64,000 nucleotides of DNA from Dolomedes plantarius (lineage: Eukaryota; Arthropoda; Arachnida; Araneae; Dolomedidae), in assembly GCA_907164885.2 (NCBI GenBank), contig OU015501.1, forward strand, positions 58,748,119-58,812,118, written 5' to 3'. Positions 42,411 to 55,600 of this stretch are shown piece after piece; position 1 is the first letter of the stretch; each line of letters begins with the position of its first letter. The position numbers were made by a program, and so were the translations under genes. The notes below the pieces were generated by a model, which saw nothing but the letters and a program-made list of their open reading frames with translations, was not told the origin of the DNA and searched no databases.

Positions 42411-44371
42411 GTTTTGTAATTTTTTTTGTATTTTATAATTTTCTCTTAAAACTCAGGGCATTTTTTTTTTTATTATTGATTTTTCCCTCCTGTTGGTTTC
42501 ATTTTTATTATACTTTCTAACTTGAACTTTGATTTTTTTACCAATAACAAATTTAAGGTCATAAAACTAACACAGTTTCCGAAAAACTGACTACTTCATA
42601 GATCAAAGTCATTTCCTTTCTTCTTCTTTTCTTTTTAGCGAGGATGAACTCAGTTGTAATTGAATAGGTCATTTTAAAAGGAGTCATCTCCATTTTTTAA
42701 ATTTTTTCATGAGAAGCAAAAAACTATAACTCGCCTTCATACATTATTAGTTAGACTAAATTTAGTATTTATTATGTTTATAAGATATCAATCCCGATGA
42801 AAAATATAATTTGTTAATAATTTTAAACTTGGGGGGGGGGGGGAGGAGAAATGTTGGAGAAAAGTGGTGATGAGTTTTTTAAAAGTGAAGATGACTCTTT
42901 TTCAAAATGACCGATTCAATTAATCTGAAGGCATTTACAAATATCTCTTTAGGAAAGATAGCTTATTATTTTTTGCTCTGTTTATTCAAATATCCTTTCT
43001 TTTCGGGAAAGGCATCTAACAAAGCATATTTTAATAATGAGACTTGCATCATTATTAGTACTTTAAAGAGAAGGGTTCATGAATTAGAGATGATCCTGCC
43101 TATTTAAATTTCTTTTTATTATCCAAATACCTATCCTCTCAAGTATATTTGGATTGAGCCATCGTTTCCCTTCTCCTGAAAACCACTTCAAATCCTGAAT
43201 AGACTTTCAAATCCACAAAATTTCAGATGATATCTTTATTCATAGAGAGGGGAATAAACGCAGGATTCTATTATTAGTTGTCAATAGACATGGCAAGTCC
43301 CCCAGGATTTAACGGTTACTCAAAATTAACTGAGTTGCAGTGGGAAAACGACTTCTGTCAAATGATATTTTTTTATCCCTAAAATTCCCTTTTGTGACAA
43401 ATGGGACCACAGACCTATACGTCATTGATCATTCTTTGAAAAAGTGGTTGATTTCGGGGATCGGGTTTATAGATACGTTTGATCGATGATACCCTAGCTC
43501 CCCTCTCTCGGGATTTGTTAAGTATCCCGCTAACTTGCGATTGTGGTTTCATAAAAAGAATAAAACAGGTGTATACATTCTGTCAGCTCGTCGTTTGCTA
43601 CACTTGTTGTAATGAAAGTGCAGCATAAATTCATAAATTTAAATTTTTAAGTCATTTTGCGACTTATACAAACGTAAGTTCAAGAAGAAAAATATTTTTC
43701 AAGCGCTTGTCATATTGGTTAACCATAATGAACAAAAGTTTTTTGCTTAAAATAGTTACCAGTTATTATTCAATTCTACGTTGTTTCATAACAGGTTTTT
43801 GTCTCTTTAACTTCGATAAAACACCCAAGAAAATATTTATATGCTGAGAATTTTTCGGTTCTTCATTACTGAGGGTTTTACAAGTTACTTTCAGCAAAAT
43901 AAACAAAAATTTTAAAACAAACTAAAACTCTCCCTGTTTGTTTTAACCATTTAAAAATGTATTGTAAATCGTAGGTATGAATGAATGAGAAATTCATTCA
44001 GCAAACCCAGATAAAAAAATTTATAATCGTCTAAAGTTTTATTAATATTTTATTCGATGATAATATTAGCACCAAAAGATTAGTTATCAGAAAAACTAAA
44101 CATCTTTTAACGCAATTACAAACAATATATGATTCGTAGCTTTACAATAGGATGATGATAATAATAATTTAATAATATTAATAATAAGTAGCACTTAAGT
44201 TTATAGTTAAAATCTGGATTCAACAGATTATCCTAAAACAAAATTTTTGTTTTAATTGTAAATTTTAATTTTCCTTTTTGAATTACCAGATATGACGACC
44301 TTTCAGTGTTTTTTTTCAACTTTTTTGCTAAGTTAAGTGCTAATATAAGCAAGTAAGCCCCTCAAAAATTA
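40988..44371. other. Intron 1 segment, nothing but simple repeats recognised
   Basis: A 13-base-arm hairpin (ATCAAGAATGTTT) lies at 40996-41027, (TA)n at 42352-42406 and a run of 12 G at 42832-42843. ORFs at 41672-41950 and 42907-43107 show no family resemblance. Confidence 0.5.
42352..42406. repeat. (TA)n microsatellite
   Basis: About 55 bases of pure TA. Confidence 0.97.
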
Positions 44372-45171
44372 TCGCTTCCATAAACCTCTAATTTTATAAC
44401 TAAATTTCTATATGCTTTTTCACAAAACCTCTAAAAGTTTAATAGCCAAAACTAGGCTGTCGTAAATCAAAATATTAAAGAATCTGACTACTAAAAAATA
44501 TTCATTGTTTTGGACATATAAGAGGGAAGGTATCGTTCACAATGCCTTTTAATTGTTTACGTTTTCAGCAAAATTTAATTGACTTTGACGGGTACTTTTT
44601 ACCAATATATCGCCATTTTCCTATAATTAGCTCATTTTTCAAGAATTAAAAATACTGCTTGTTCACTACTCTAAATGGAGCTCGGAGTTTATATCGAATG
44701 CCTTCTAATTCCTTTCAATATTAAAAGCAAATCCTAAAAAATAGGAATAAATTTGAAAAAGTTTGTAATGCAAAGTTGAGCAATTAATGTGTTTCAAAAG
44801 GTTATTATTAGTTATACATATATTAGTATTTTCGGGTGTTTATATACTTTTAACGTAGGATTACGTTCCTCCATAACGGTCCTCCGCAACGGAAAATTTC
44901 AGACGCTAAACCGTCCGTCCGTACCTCGCGAGCTATAATTTTGGCAGAGCACCAAACCCAGTCTATTGCTTGTACAAGCAGTAAGTAAACAGTTAAACAG
45001 AAAAGTACTAAAATGCAGCCAAATTTTGACATACATATATATATATACATACGTACATATATAGTAGATACATATAAACATAACACATACATACATATAT
45101 ACATATAAAAGAGGTAAGCAACGATAAGTAATCCTACGTTAATAACCCGCGGTAATTTCGTAAGAAGAAAC
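44372..45171 (+). repeat. Unclassified interspersed repeat X, most complete copy
   Basis: Joins the segment shared with 37131-37819 (left part) to the segment shared with 4462-4790 (right part), so it shows that both belong to one family. The right 290 bases are bounded by inverted sequences TTAACGTAGGATTAC (about 44850) and GTAATCCTACGTTAA (about 45129). A TA-rich stretch lies at 45036-45110. No coding potential. Confidence 0.8.
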
Positions 45172-45261
45172 TACCTGAATTTTTTTCCTTAATTATTATT
45201 TTATTTCCAATGACAAACATTGTTGAGTGATTCAATGTCCCCAAAATAAGATTATTTTGTC

Positions 45262-45490
45262 AGCCACCCCCATAAAATAGTAGTTAGAGTTTCATGGTTT
45301 CACGATGTGGGTTTGGATTCGAATCTCGGATAAGGCATGGACGTTACCATCCTGTCCTCTCATAGGGAGTAGGGTTGGCTTAGCTATATGGTGCTCCTAA
45401 AATAAAGAAGCCATCGAATTCGTGGTATGGATAGGTCAATGTCCTCAGGACAAAGTACTTTCCACTCTGGAAAAAGAAAGAAGATTAATT
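45262..45490 (+). mobile_element. tRNA-derived SINE, main family, copy 4
   Basis: A-box-like TAGTAGTTAGAG (45279-45290) and B-box GGATTCGAATC (45315-45325) at tRNA spacing. The body contains GGTGCTCCTAAAATAAAGAA and GTCCTCAGGACAAAGTACTT, shared with copies 1 and 2, and ends in an A-rich tail. Confidence 0.75.
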
Positions 45491-46226
45491 TGTTACCATG
45501 ACCTATCATATAAAGTAGTAAAAAATCAAATAAATAATTCAGTTGGGTATATTAATTTGCATACATATACTGACGTTTAAATTATGATATATTATGCCCA
45601 CGGACCTGAGAATGTATCTAAAGTTTTAATGTCCTGCACTATATGCCTTGTAGAAGTTATAACATTTTATAAGGGTTAAAATAATAAACATTAGAACTTG
45701 TTAAGGAAAATAAATCCTCCTTCATTAGCAGTAATTTATAGATTTCCTGTAAAAAAATTTCATGTAATAATACAAGTAATTAATTATTTGCTTCATTTTT
45801 TATTACAATGACTTAACTCATATATTAAAAGAAAGTCAGCTAATTTTTTTCCACATGTTTGCGTATCAAGCCTGTGCCATCATTTGCTCCCCTTTTTTTC
45901 TGGAATGAAAACTCGGAAAATTATAGTCTGAATGCGGACACACACATGCCTGGAGGGATAGCAACAGTAATAAGTATCTCAAGCAATTAAAAATGAATTA
46001 CGATCTTGATTTACAGGGAAAAATCGTGTCGGGGTGTACGATGGAGGGAACAAAAATAAGAGAAAAACATAAGAAAGGGGATGAAACAAGGAAAAGAAAA
46101 AAAAATGCGTGGAGGCCGCAAAGAAAAAAAAAGCACATGGAAATCAGACACTTAGCTGACCGAAAAGTGAGATCGTTCGGAGATTTATTGGGATGCACTG
46201 TCTCTTAAGTTTGCTTTTTTATGGTA
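45491..46226. other. Intron 1 segment, nothing recognised
   Basis: AT-rich, then an A/G-rich stretch at 46020-46180 whose ORFs look like composition artefacts. Confidence 0.5.
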
Positions 46227-46560
46227 CAGTCGAACCCCGCTATAACGAACTTCAAGGGACCAAAGGTTTTGTTCGCTTTATCCGGTGGTTCGCTATATCC
46301 GAACCATTAAGAAAAATGCTAGAGTTCACAAAATGCATAACTCGTTTGTTGGAATGTGTATTCAATAATGATGTATTAAAAAAATGATAAAATTTATAGA
46401 AAATGATCATTAATGAATTTAATCGGCTAAAATCGATTACATTAAACTGACACAATACTAATTAAATTACGTGCAATAGGAAAACGACGGGATCAAAATT
46501 GTTGTTCGTTATAACTGTGGGTTCGTTATATACCGGGTTCGCTATAACGGGGTTCGAATG
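46227..46560 (-). mobile_element. Tigger-like MITE, copy 3
   Basis: A 334-bp element with ends CAGTCGAACCCCGCTATA and ATAACGGGGTTCGAATG, each next to TA. Same orientation as copy 2, opposite to the parent-type copy. No coding segment remains. Confidence 0.9.
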
Positions 46561-46796
46561 TATTAGTTGGCAAATGGCGGACAACAAGTTAGCGATGTTT
46601 CAACGAGCGTTTCATAGCTTTTGATTATTTCAGAATTACAAAAACACAATATATGCTTGTTTATGAATTAAAATTACGTGGTCAATAGGCCGAAAAAGTC
46701 TCAATGATCTTAGAACTAGTTACCAGAGGAGAAAGGATATTCCTTCACTTCTTAAAATTACTATCACTACATAGTTAGTCCAGCCACTAGTGTATA

Positions 46797-47112
46797 CAGT
46801 CGAACCCCGCTATAGCGAACCCGGTATATAACGAACGAAAATTTTGGTCCTGCCGTTTACCTATTGTACGTAATTTAATTAGTAATGTGTCAGTTTAATG
46901 CAATTGGGTTTACTCGATTTAATTCCTTAATGATCATTTTTACTAGATTTTATCATTTTTTAATACATTATTATTGAATACACATTGCAACAAATGAGTT
47001 ATACATTTTGTGAACTCTAGCATTTTTCTTAACGGTTCGGGTATAGCGAACCACCGGATAAAGCGAACAAAACCTTTGGTCCCTGGAAGTTCGTTATAAC
47101 GGGGTTCGACTG
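46797..47112 (+). mobile_element. Tigger-like MITE, copy 4
   Basis: A 316-bp element with ends CAGTCGAACCCCGCTATA and ATAACGGGGTTCGACTG, flanked by TA on both sides. The ends are the best preserved of the family. It lies 236 bases from copy 3 in inverted orientation. Confidence 0.9.
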
Positions 47113-47114
47113 TA

Positions 47115-48415
47115 AATGAAGTACTAACTGTCACATAGCTTTATTATAATAGTATGGTAAAATTGATAAATAAAGATGTCTTATGTATCTATGTGTAAAT
47201 GTATTATGAGATACTTAGAAATATTGTAATAATACTCTCCCCTTCAGCCAATTAATGAAAAATATTTCTAGATAAGGTCTTCAATGTAAGATTCAAATTA
47301 ATGTTCATTAAAAGTAATTCAAAATAACTTCTTTTACAAAAAATCTACCTCATTTTTTAAGTATTTATAATTAAAATGTTTTCGGTCATACATGTATGAG
47401 ATTCATATATTCCTTTTTATGAACAGTCTTGGAATTTAAAACAAATTTTTCATTTCAACATTGCTAAAGATTAAAAACACATAGCTTTTTCTATCTATGC
47501 AATCGTTATCATTGTTTTTGGCGTCCAAAAACATTCTGAATGCTACTGGGATATAAGTTTTATTTTAAATTTAGTTAAGTATTTATTATTATTTTATATA
47601 AGTACACTTTTATGGTCTGTATGTTATGTATATTTTTTAACGGCAAATTAAAAGTAGAATGCATTAAAAAATACTTATAAGATTCCTTTTTTAAAATATA
47701 CTACGACAGTTTCCAAAAGTGTGAGAGAACATATGTTTTTCAGAGGATTTACACAGCATTTGTGTCAAGTAATCATCACATGCAATTCATTCAGCTTATC
47801 GTCTTATCGTCTTCGTAAGCCCTGAAAAGTTCCCAGGGAGTTAAATTACTTAATTTATCCAAAAGATAGGAACTAGACAAAATCTCTAAAATGTATATGA
47901 AGCTTAGTAGGACTAACAGCATACTTTTTACTACTTCAGTTAATAATTAAATTAGCTAATAAACAGCAAAATTAATTATGTAGAGATTAACTTAATTTTT
48001 TAATCCTCTGTTTTGGAAAGAATACTTTAAAATTTCGACTTAATAAGAAATAACATTAAATTGATGTTATACGTTAAACGAGTAAAAAATCATTCATTTT
48101 TTATAAATCAACACTTAACGTTTTACTAATTAATTATATAATTAATTAGTTTATACTTGTTTAATGAACAGAAAAAATCTTTAAATATACTTCTTTATCA
48201 ATAATAACAATGCAATGATAAAAGTTGTACACCATTAAATCGCTAATTGAATTGATCCAAATTTAGACGCCAAAAAGGAGATAAATCGCAAAATATGGCT
48301 GTTAATATTTCACGTAACTCGAGGTCAGAATAAAGAAATATGTTTCTGGATGCCCGACTCCTGACTGACATTTAGGTCCGGGTAGAAATTTGCTTCTGGT
48401 TATCGAAGGGTGGGG
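47115..48415. other. Intron 1 segment, nothing recognised
   Basis: AT-rich, no supported feature. Confidence 0.5.
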
Positions 48416-48925
48416 CCAATTGATGGACAATCACTGATTGGCGTTTTCTTTTTAATTTCCTTTGTCGAAGAAATTCTTTTTTGCTTCACTTCCCGTCGTA
48501 TATATTTCGTGTTTGCTAGTTGGTGTTTAGAAATTTGTTTAATACGAGCAAAGGTTTTGTGTTAAAGCTCGCTTTGATTATCTTCTTTAAACGTTTCGTA
48601 GTGCAAAATTGAGCCTGCTAATTTTGTAATGCCGATAAATGGCAAAAGTTTGACTTCATATAAAGATTGGCCAATTGATGGACAATCACTGATTGGCGTT
48701 TACTTTTTAATTTCCTTTGTCGAAGAAATTCTTTTTTGCTTCACTTCCCGTCGTATATATTTCGTGTTTGGTAGTTGGTGTTTAGAAATTTGTTTAATAC
48801 GAGCAAAAGTTTTGTGTTAAAGCTTGCTTTAATTATCTTCTTTAAACGTTTCGTAGTGCAAAATTCAGCATGCTAATTTTGTAATGCCGATAAATTGTAA
48901 AAGTTTGACTTCAAATAAAGAGTAG
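48416..48925. repeat. 255-bp tandem duplication
   Basis: Two direct copies (48416-48670 and 48671-48925) with few differences, beginning ccaattgatggacaatcac. High identity indicates a recent duplication. No family recognised. Confidence 0.95.
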
Positions 48926-49079
48926 TAAAAATATATTAAAAGATTATTCTTTTTCCTTATCTTTTCTGTCTATCACTTGATAAAGTTGTTAATAAATAAA
49001 TGGATCTAAGTTTTTACGTAATTTACAATCGACTACACCAGACTATTTACTCAACAGTTCATACACTGTTTTCTAATTA

Positions 49080-49396
49080 CATTCGAACCCCGTTATAGCG
49101 AACCCGGTATATAACGATCTCACGGTTATAACGAACGAAAATTTTGGTTCCGCCGTTTTCCTATTATACATAATTTAATTAGTATTGTGTCAGTTTAATG
49201 TAATTGATTTTAGTCGATTAAATTCATTAATGATCATTTTTAATAGATTTTATCATTTTTTAAATACACCATTATTGAATACACATTCCAACTAATGAGT
49301 TATGCATTTTGTGAACTCCAGCATTTTTCTTAATGGTTCGGATATAGCGAACAAAACCTTTGGTCCCTTGAAGTTCGTTATAGCGGGGTTCCATTG
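49080..49396 (+). mobile_element. Tigger-like MITE, copy 5
   Basis: A 317-bp element with ends CATTCGAACCCCGTTATA and ATAGCGGGGTTCCATTG, flanked by TA on both sides. Same orientation as copy 4; terminal bases have drifted. Confidence 0.9.
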
Positions 49397-49813
49397 TATA
49401 CAGGTAAAGCTATTTTAAACGCTAAATTGCATTCATAATACAGGACAGAACTTCTTACAAAGAAAAAAAGTCGTTTATCCATCTAAGTGTATTTTTCTTT
49501 TGGATGTGAATATCGCTTACTTTCATAGTATTTTTTACAAGAGACAGAAATTTGATTTCAAACATTAAGTGACGTCCTGTCATCATGAAACAAATTATCT
49601 TTGACGATATTTTCCGTTATCTTTAAGTTAATACCTCTTTCAGTGGTAGGGGCTAATTTTGTGGTAATAACTAAAAATTCATCAAGTTTGATTTCTTAAA
49701 GTATAAGTATCTATCTCACACTCAAATGATCTGTTTTGTAGTTTTAAATAATTAAATTCTTTCAAGTAACTTCCTGGATAACAAATATAGTTCAACAAAA
49801 ATATATGCTATAG
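49397..49813. other. Intron 1 segment, nothing recognised
   Basis: AT-rich, no supported feature. Confidence 0.5.
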
Positions 49814-50560
49814 TCTTTATATATAAAACAGTTCCGTAACTGACTGACTGACTGACAGATAACGCACAGACCAAATTAATTTACAAAAGGATCGCTGGAC
49901 CTAAAGGGCTGAAATTTTGCATGACGATTCTTCTTATAGTGTAGGGGTGCACTAAGAAAGATTTTTGAAAAATTCTTCTTAGATTATTTTAAATTAAATT
50001 TTTAAGCTGTTTTTGTAAAATTCTTTAAAGTTTGCATTTAAAATAATAATTTGAGGATTATAAAATTCATATCACGAGAAAGATCATAAAAATTCCTTTA
50101 AAGTGAAATCTTTTTCGAATCTTTGCCTCCATTTTCTGATTTTTGGTGAGTTTTTAAAGATTAATTTTTAGAATTTAATTTATTAAATGCTGATCATGTG
50201 ATTCCTTTTCTTTTTGTGATACTTTAAATTAATTTTGCTTCACGTGCATAACAACGAAATAAATTGACAAAAATATATTAAAATACGGTAAAAGATAAAA
50301 TTTAACCTCTAGACTTATTGAGAGGGAATTTCTTTAAGAATTTAATTGAAATTAGTAAGTTTTATGGATATTAAACATACAAATTAATTGCATCCATTGA
50401 CTGTTGTATTTAATTTGAATATTTTATTCTGCATTATTTTGTCTATAAAAATATCCGTTACGATTTTTTTACAAATATATTTTTTTTGCATTAATTGCAT
50501 ACATTGACCGTTGTATTTAATTTGCATGTACTATGTAGCGAAGCACGGGTATTCATCTAG
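49814..50560 (+). mobile_element. Helitron-like element C
   Basis: Starts TCTTTATATATAAAACAG and ends ttcatCTAG. It aligns over its length with the copy at 59652, but has an extra block near 49875, shorter middle segments and a damaged 3' hairpin. No Rep/helicase ORF. It follows G rather than A at the left end, so that end may have mutated. Confidence 0.75.
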
Positions 50561-51859
50561 TATGATATAAGTTGTAAAAGATAAAGTAACAAAAATTTAA
50601 CTGAATTCATAACCATATTTAGGTTACGCAGATAATTTTCGAGAAGAGAAAGGTCCAAGAAATTTCTGCCCCGCTTTCCATGCCATTAGCTTTGAAATTT
50701 CTCTGTCAGCATTCAACCCTTTGAGACATCTATGCATTTCAATGGTAATTGTACTTAAAATCTGTATTTCAATGGTAAGAGCAACAAAGTGAAAGCTGTA
50801 GTCGAACTTAATGAATATTAGAAACTTGTGTGTGTGACGCGCACAGACTTGAGAATGAAACGTGAATGTGTGTGTGTTCATTCAAACCGCTTCATGAAAG
50901 AGACAGCTGCAAGCTTCGCACGAATTCGGCGTTTTATGAATAGCCAGAGCTGAAATACTTTCATGATTTTAATTGAGAAGATAGATTATTCATTTTTTTA
51001 ATCATCAGTTTAATTATAGTCATGTGCGATGATACTAAAGAATTTGCACATTTCTGTAACACAATGTTCATTTTAGATTCTTTTTGAAAGCTGAGGCTAA
51101 CATTGCTTGTTTTTCCTCAATAGGGATGGATTAAACTTTTGTACAAGGATCTTTTGCATGATTTCGGGCAAATACATTCACTAGAAAAACATTAAAGGGC
51201 AATTTTCTCGGAGGGAGGGAGGGAGGTCTAATTTTGCTTTATGAGTACTTTTTTAGGTTATGTAACGTCTGTTTTAAGTAATAACAGATTCGAAAACTTA
51301 ATAAATAAAAAATTCATAACCTTTCATTCTAAAGTGATGAAATCCGGTCATGTTGAACTGATTTTGTTCGAAGTGAAAATCTCTAAAGAACAGTGCGTAC
51401 CTAACCTACAGTTATAATATTTTTCTAATTTGAAACACGCGAGCGCATAAAATGTGTATATGGATTTTAATAATATATGAGAGACAATAAAACAGGATTT
51501 AAGGGAAATATTTAATCTTTCTCTGCAGATCTCAGTGAGCACTGCTTATGATAACATCCACAAATATGTTTACATATTGTCTATGATATTATGTTACTAT
51601 ATAGAAACTTGAAGCTTAGTCACAATGGAAGACCTGGATTTCATTTAAACCTTTTTCCGACGTCTAAAAAAAATCGCCCTCCCATTGCGATGGAAAAATT
51701 ACAGTACACCTAACTTCATATCATGCTAGCTAGCGCCATTTACAATTATACTATATGATCTTTCGTTAGAAAAATTGAGTGTTTTACCTACATTTAATTT
51801 TTTTAACTTATTTTTCTGCCGAACTTCAGTTACAAAGAGTACACCAAAAAGCTATTTTT
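50561..51859. other. Intron 1 segment, nothing recognised
   Basis: AT-rich with a short GGGA repeat near 51212-51226. No supported gene. Confidence 0.5.
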
Positions 51860-51879
51860 ATGCCCTCTTTTATCTATAG

Positions 51880-52612
51880 TTTTGTGATTAACACCTTAAT
51901 TCGTACCTTAGACACAGTTACAGTGAGATTGTCGGTAATATGCTCGAGTTTAAAGTTCTACCCGAAATTTATTTCAATATCAGTATTGCAGAAAATAATG
52001 ATATTTGGATTGATGTCTTTATAGAATCCCTGTTCAGTATCATTTTAATTGCTGAAAATTAAAATTTCTATAATTTTATGATTAACACCTTCACTCTTAC
52101 CTTAAAATATGCAGTCACGGTAAGACTGTCGGTAAAATGCTGGTATTTAATGATTTACCCGAAATTTATTTAAACATCAGTACTGAAGAAAATAACGATT
52201 TTTTTAATGATGTCGGTAAAAAGTTCAGTATCATTAGCTGAAAACTTTAATTACTATAGTTTTATGATTAGCATCTTAACTCTCACCTTAAAATACGAAG
52301 TTACACGGTAATTTTCGGTAACAGGCTTGGATTTCAAGGTTTACCCGAAATTTATTTAAATATCAATAGAGCAGAAAATAATGACTTTTGGAATGATGTC
52401 GCACGGAGCCCTGTTCAGTATTATTTTAATTACTGAATACAAAACTGATCTGATACGCCATTTAGCTTCAACTACAAGGTTTACCCGAAATTTATTTAAA
52501 TATCAATAAAGCAGAAAATAATGACTTTTGGAATGATGTCGTACGGAGCCCTGTTCAGTATTATTTTAATTACTGAATACAAAACTGATCTGATACGCCA
52601 TTTAACTTCAAC
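51880..52612. repeat. Diverged tandem repeat with a recent 140-bp duplication
   Basis: The landmark acccgaaatttattt recurs at 51960, 52157, 52343 and 52483, giving periods of 197, 186 and 140. The last two units (52336-52475 and 52476-52612) are nearly identical, the earlier ones diverged, so the array grew in at least two episodes. Confidence 0.9.
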
Positions 52613-55600
52613 TCGTTTTAAAAACTAAAAAAGCCACAAATGTATGACAATAGTCTTTTTTTCGCTCTTTTTCAAATGTTTGGCTAAGGATGTAAAAAAT
52701 AAATGGTTTAAGTAATGTACATTTAAAACCATCAGCAGTTTTGAAATCAGTTAATGAAGAAGTTTTTTTTATTAAAGCAATAGCACTTAGATACACATAT
52801 CTAATGAAGAAGTTATAAATGTCAATTTTTCCCCTTTCAAATACATGGTACCTCGGGTTCACATTTACGTGATAGGTAGTGAGCCATTCTTGACAGGAGT
52901 ATTCTAAACTTTTAATATCAGGTTGCCCGGAATAGTAACATCTGCAGCTCATGAATTCGTTCTCCCCTCAGAGCCATTGTTCATGTCTGTGTTGCGGATT
53001 AGTTTATATTGCTATGCGGAGCCTATATTCAACTGTTCTTTACCCCGAGATCTTTTGTCACAGGTTCACCCCCATTGACAAGTCTGTTACGACTGCCATT
53101 TATAGTGTTGCAACGTCTGTGCTTGATCACACACCCCATGGGAATTCTATGAAACTCAAGCAGAATCTGGGCTTTAAATTTAAATGAAACTCTATACTTT
53201 TGAAAATTATGAACAGATTTGCTTTTCCTCGGACTTAACATTAACTCAGATTTTTCCTGTAGAAGACGATTTAACGGATCTAATTTACTTGAAATATCAA
53301 TCCTTAGTATTTTGAAAAGGATATAAATGCAACTAATATGCCATCAGTATTGATCCCTTAATGAAAGTATTACAGAACACATTAGAGTTTAGATATTGCA
53401 TAAAACTCTAAACTTTCTTGAGTATATTTTTAGCAGTTTTTTTTAGTAAGCTGTATACTTTAATATATTTTCTAACGGATTAGGAGAGACTCAAATGGTA
53501 AACAGGATTTTTTTGGTGTTTTTGATATTGTAAACAACGAGAAACTTGCTCGTAATGAATTTTTTTCTAATTAACAATTATCACAATTTTATATTATTAA
53601 GTCCCTTATAAAATAGTCAAACCAATCTCTACACCCTGTAATACTAATAATTCTTGATCTACTTTAAAGTTATTCTTATAATTTGAGTTTTTCCTGAAAT
53701 GTTATTTTGTATGAAAATAAAAGTAAAAGTCCTTGCAAAATGGACTTGAGGTGTTTGGCTTATTTAAATATAATTTCCTTATATTCTAGAGAATTTGATT
53801 GTTGATATTGCAAAGTTCAACTCGCGGATATAGATAGGCTTATGTAAATATGTAATATGAATAACTAGAGGATGAATTTACTTACACTCTTGTCATTGAC
53901 TTCTACGAAGCAACTTCTAACACTCCCTTGTCATATTTGATAAAGGATATGCGATTTTTTTTCAAATGAAGCTTCGTTATCTGCAGCTTTTCGTATCTGT
54001 TTAACAAACATTCACTGAGAGGCGAAGCTACTGAAAAGAAATAATGAATACATGTCTTGATAAAGCGTGTCTCATCTGTTATGATTGACGCATAAATTTT
54101 CAGCTGCTGACAACTCGTGTCAACTATCAGTGGGGATTACCCGAGATTTGACGCGAGTGGGGATTTTTTAATATTCAAGTTACCGTCTTTATCTCTGAAC
54201 ATATTTATTAAGAGAAACTCGATTTAATGGTACACTTTTTTATCTGTCGCAAATTTTAGATAACGCTCTGAGAGAGATTATATATCACGAAGTTTCTCTC
54301 AGTGTAGCGCAGAATGTATTAAAATTAACTTTGAGGATCTGTCAGTGTTCGTAAATTCAAAAGTGTCATAAATATGGTGGCACAATGAGATGAAAAATTT
54401 TCTCTAGTTTTAAATAATATTTATTGCTGAAATTCCTGCTCTCCGGCTACATTTAAATTATCAGAATTTTAGCTGCATAAATTCGACATCTCTCCTTTAT
54501 CTAGTTTTTGCGAGAAAAAAAAAAAAAAACGCTATTCACACGGGCGCATAGAGAAAACAGTAAAATTATACAGATAGTAAGTGTTCCGTATATCTTTGTT
54601 GCAGGCTTGGTGAAGAAACTCATCAACCAACTTGGTGGTGGAATCAGTGTGTAAGCACCTGAGTCGGCTTCTGGTTCAGAGATCCAGACAAGAGAAAAAA
54701 TATCTAAAATTTGCAGGAAGGTGATAACAGTGTGTCTCAGACAGTAATGACACATATAAACAAAATAAATTAATCTAACAAGAAGTGAGAATCTAACAAG
54801 AAGTAGGAGGTTGAATTGTCAGATTGTGATTATAATCAGCGATCCCCCTCCCCGTGATGAAAGGAAGCGGTGTCCAAGTCTATCAGGAGTGTGAGTTTCT
54901 ATGGCATGTTTTCCAGGTTGGTTTTCAAGACATGACTGTAAATGTAATTCAGAGAAAAAGAAAAAGCATAAATGACAGTAAGAATCTGTTGTAATACCCT
55001 GTCAATAATAACAGGAAGCTTGCCGTTTCGTAAAATCTGCATTATAATACAATTACACTGACTACCCAATTATCGATGTACAAAAAAAAAATTAGATAAA
55101 GCTCGAGATAAACTGCCAAAGTGTCAAAAGTAACATTCATTCCCTCGATCATCAACTGGCAATTTCAAAAGAAAGGTTAGAGTTAGTCATCATAGTTCCT
55201 GGTATGATGTTTAATGTGGAGAAATTATGCTACCGCAGACCATTTCCCTGATCTTCCTCCATTTTTGTAAAGGTTTTCAGGTGATTGTAAAAAAAAAAAT
55301 TCGGCGGTGATTCCCGAGCAATGTTTTTTACTACTGTGCTCATGACTTGGCAAAGGCAGGTAGTTCATGGTATCTTGGCTCGCCACTGGTATTTATTATA
55401 GTATTGGATATACATTCATCAAAAAGCTCTCTGTTGCGATTGCGATTATGATATTTTGAAGATTTCCTTTATGCAAAATAGTTGTGAGGTCTATTCTGTG
55501 ACCGACAGAATGTCAGCATATCTTGTAAAAGAATATAACAGACATTTCCTTGAAGGAAAATAGAAAATCTGAGTTTTGTTATTATTTGAATTAAACCCTT

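Noticed and set aside
46020..46200. Lys/Glu-rich ORF as a coding exon
   Set aside because: A/G-rich composition explains the frame; no domain or splice support.
52951..53241. Overlapping ORFs on both strands as a gene
   Set aside because: Composition is suggestive but I recognise no family, start context or splice sites.
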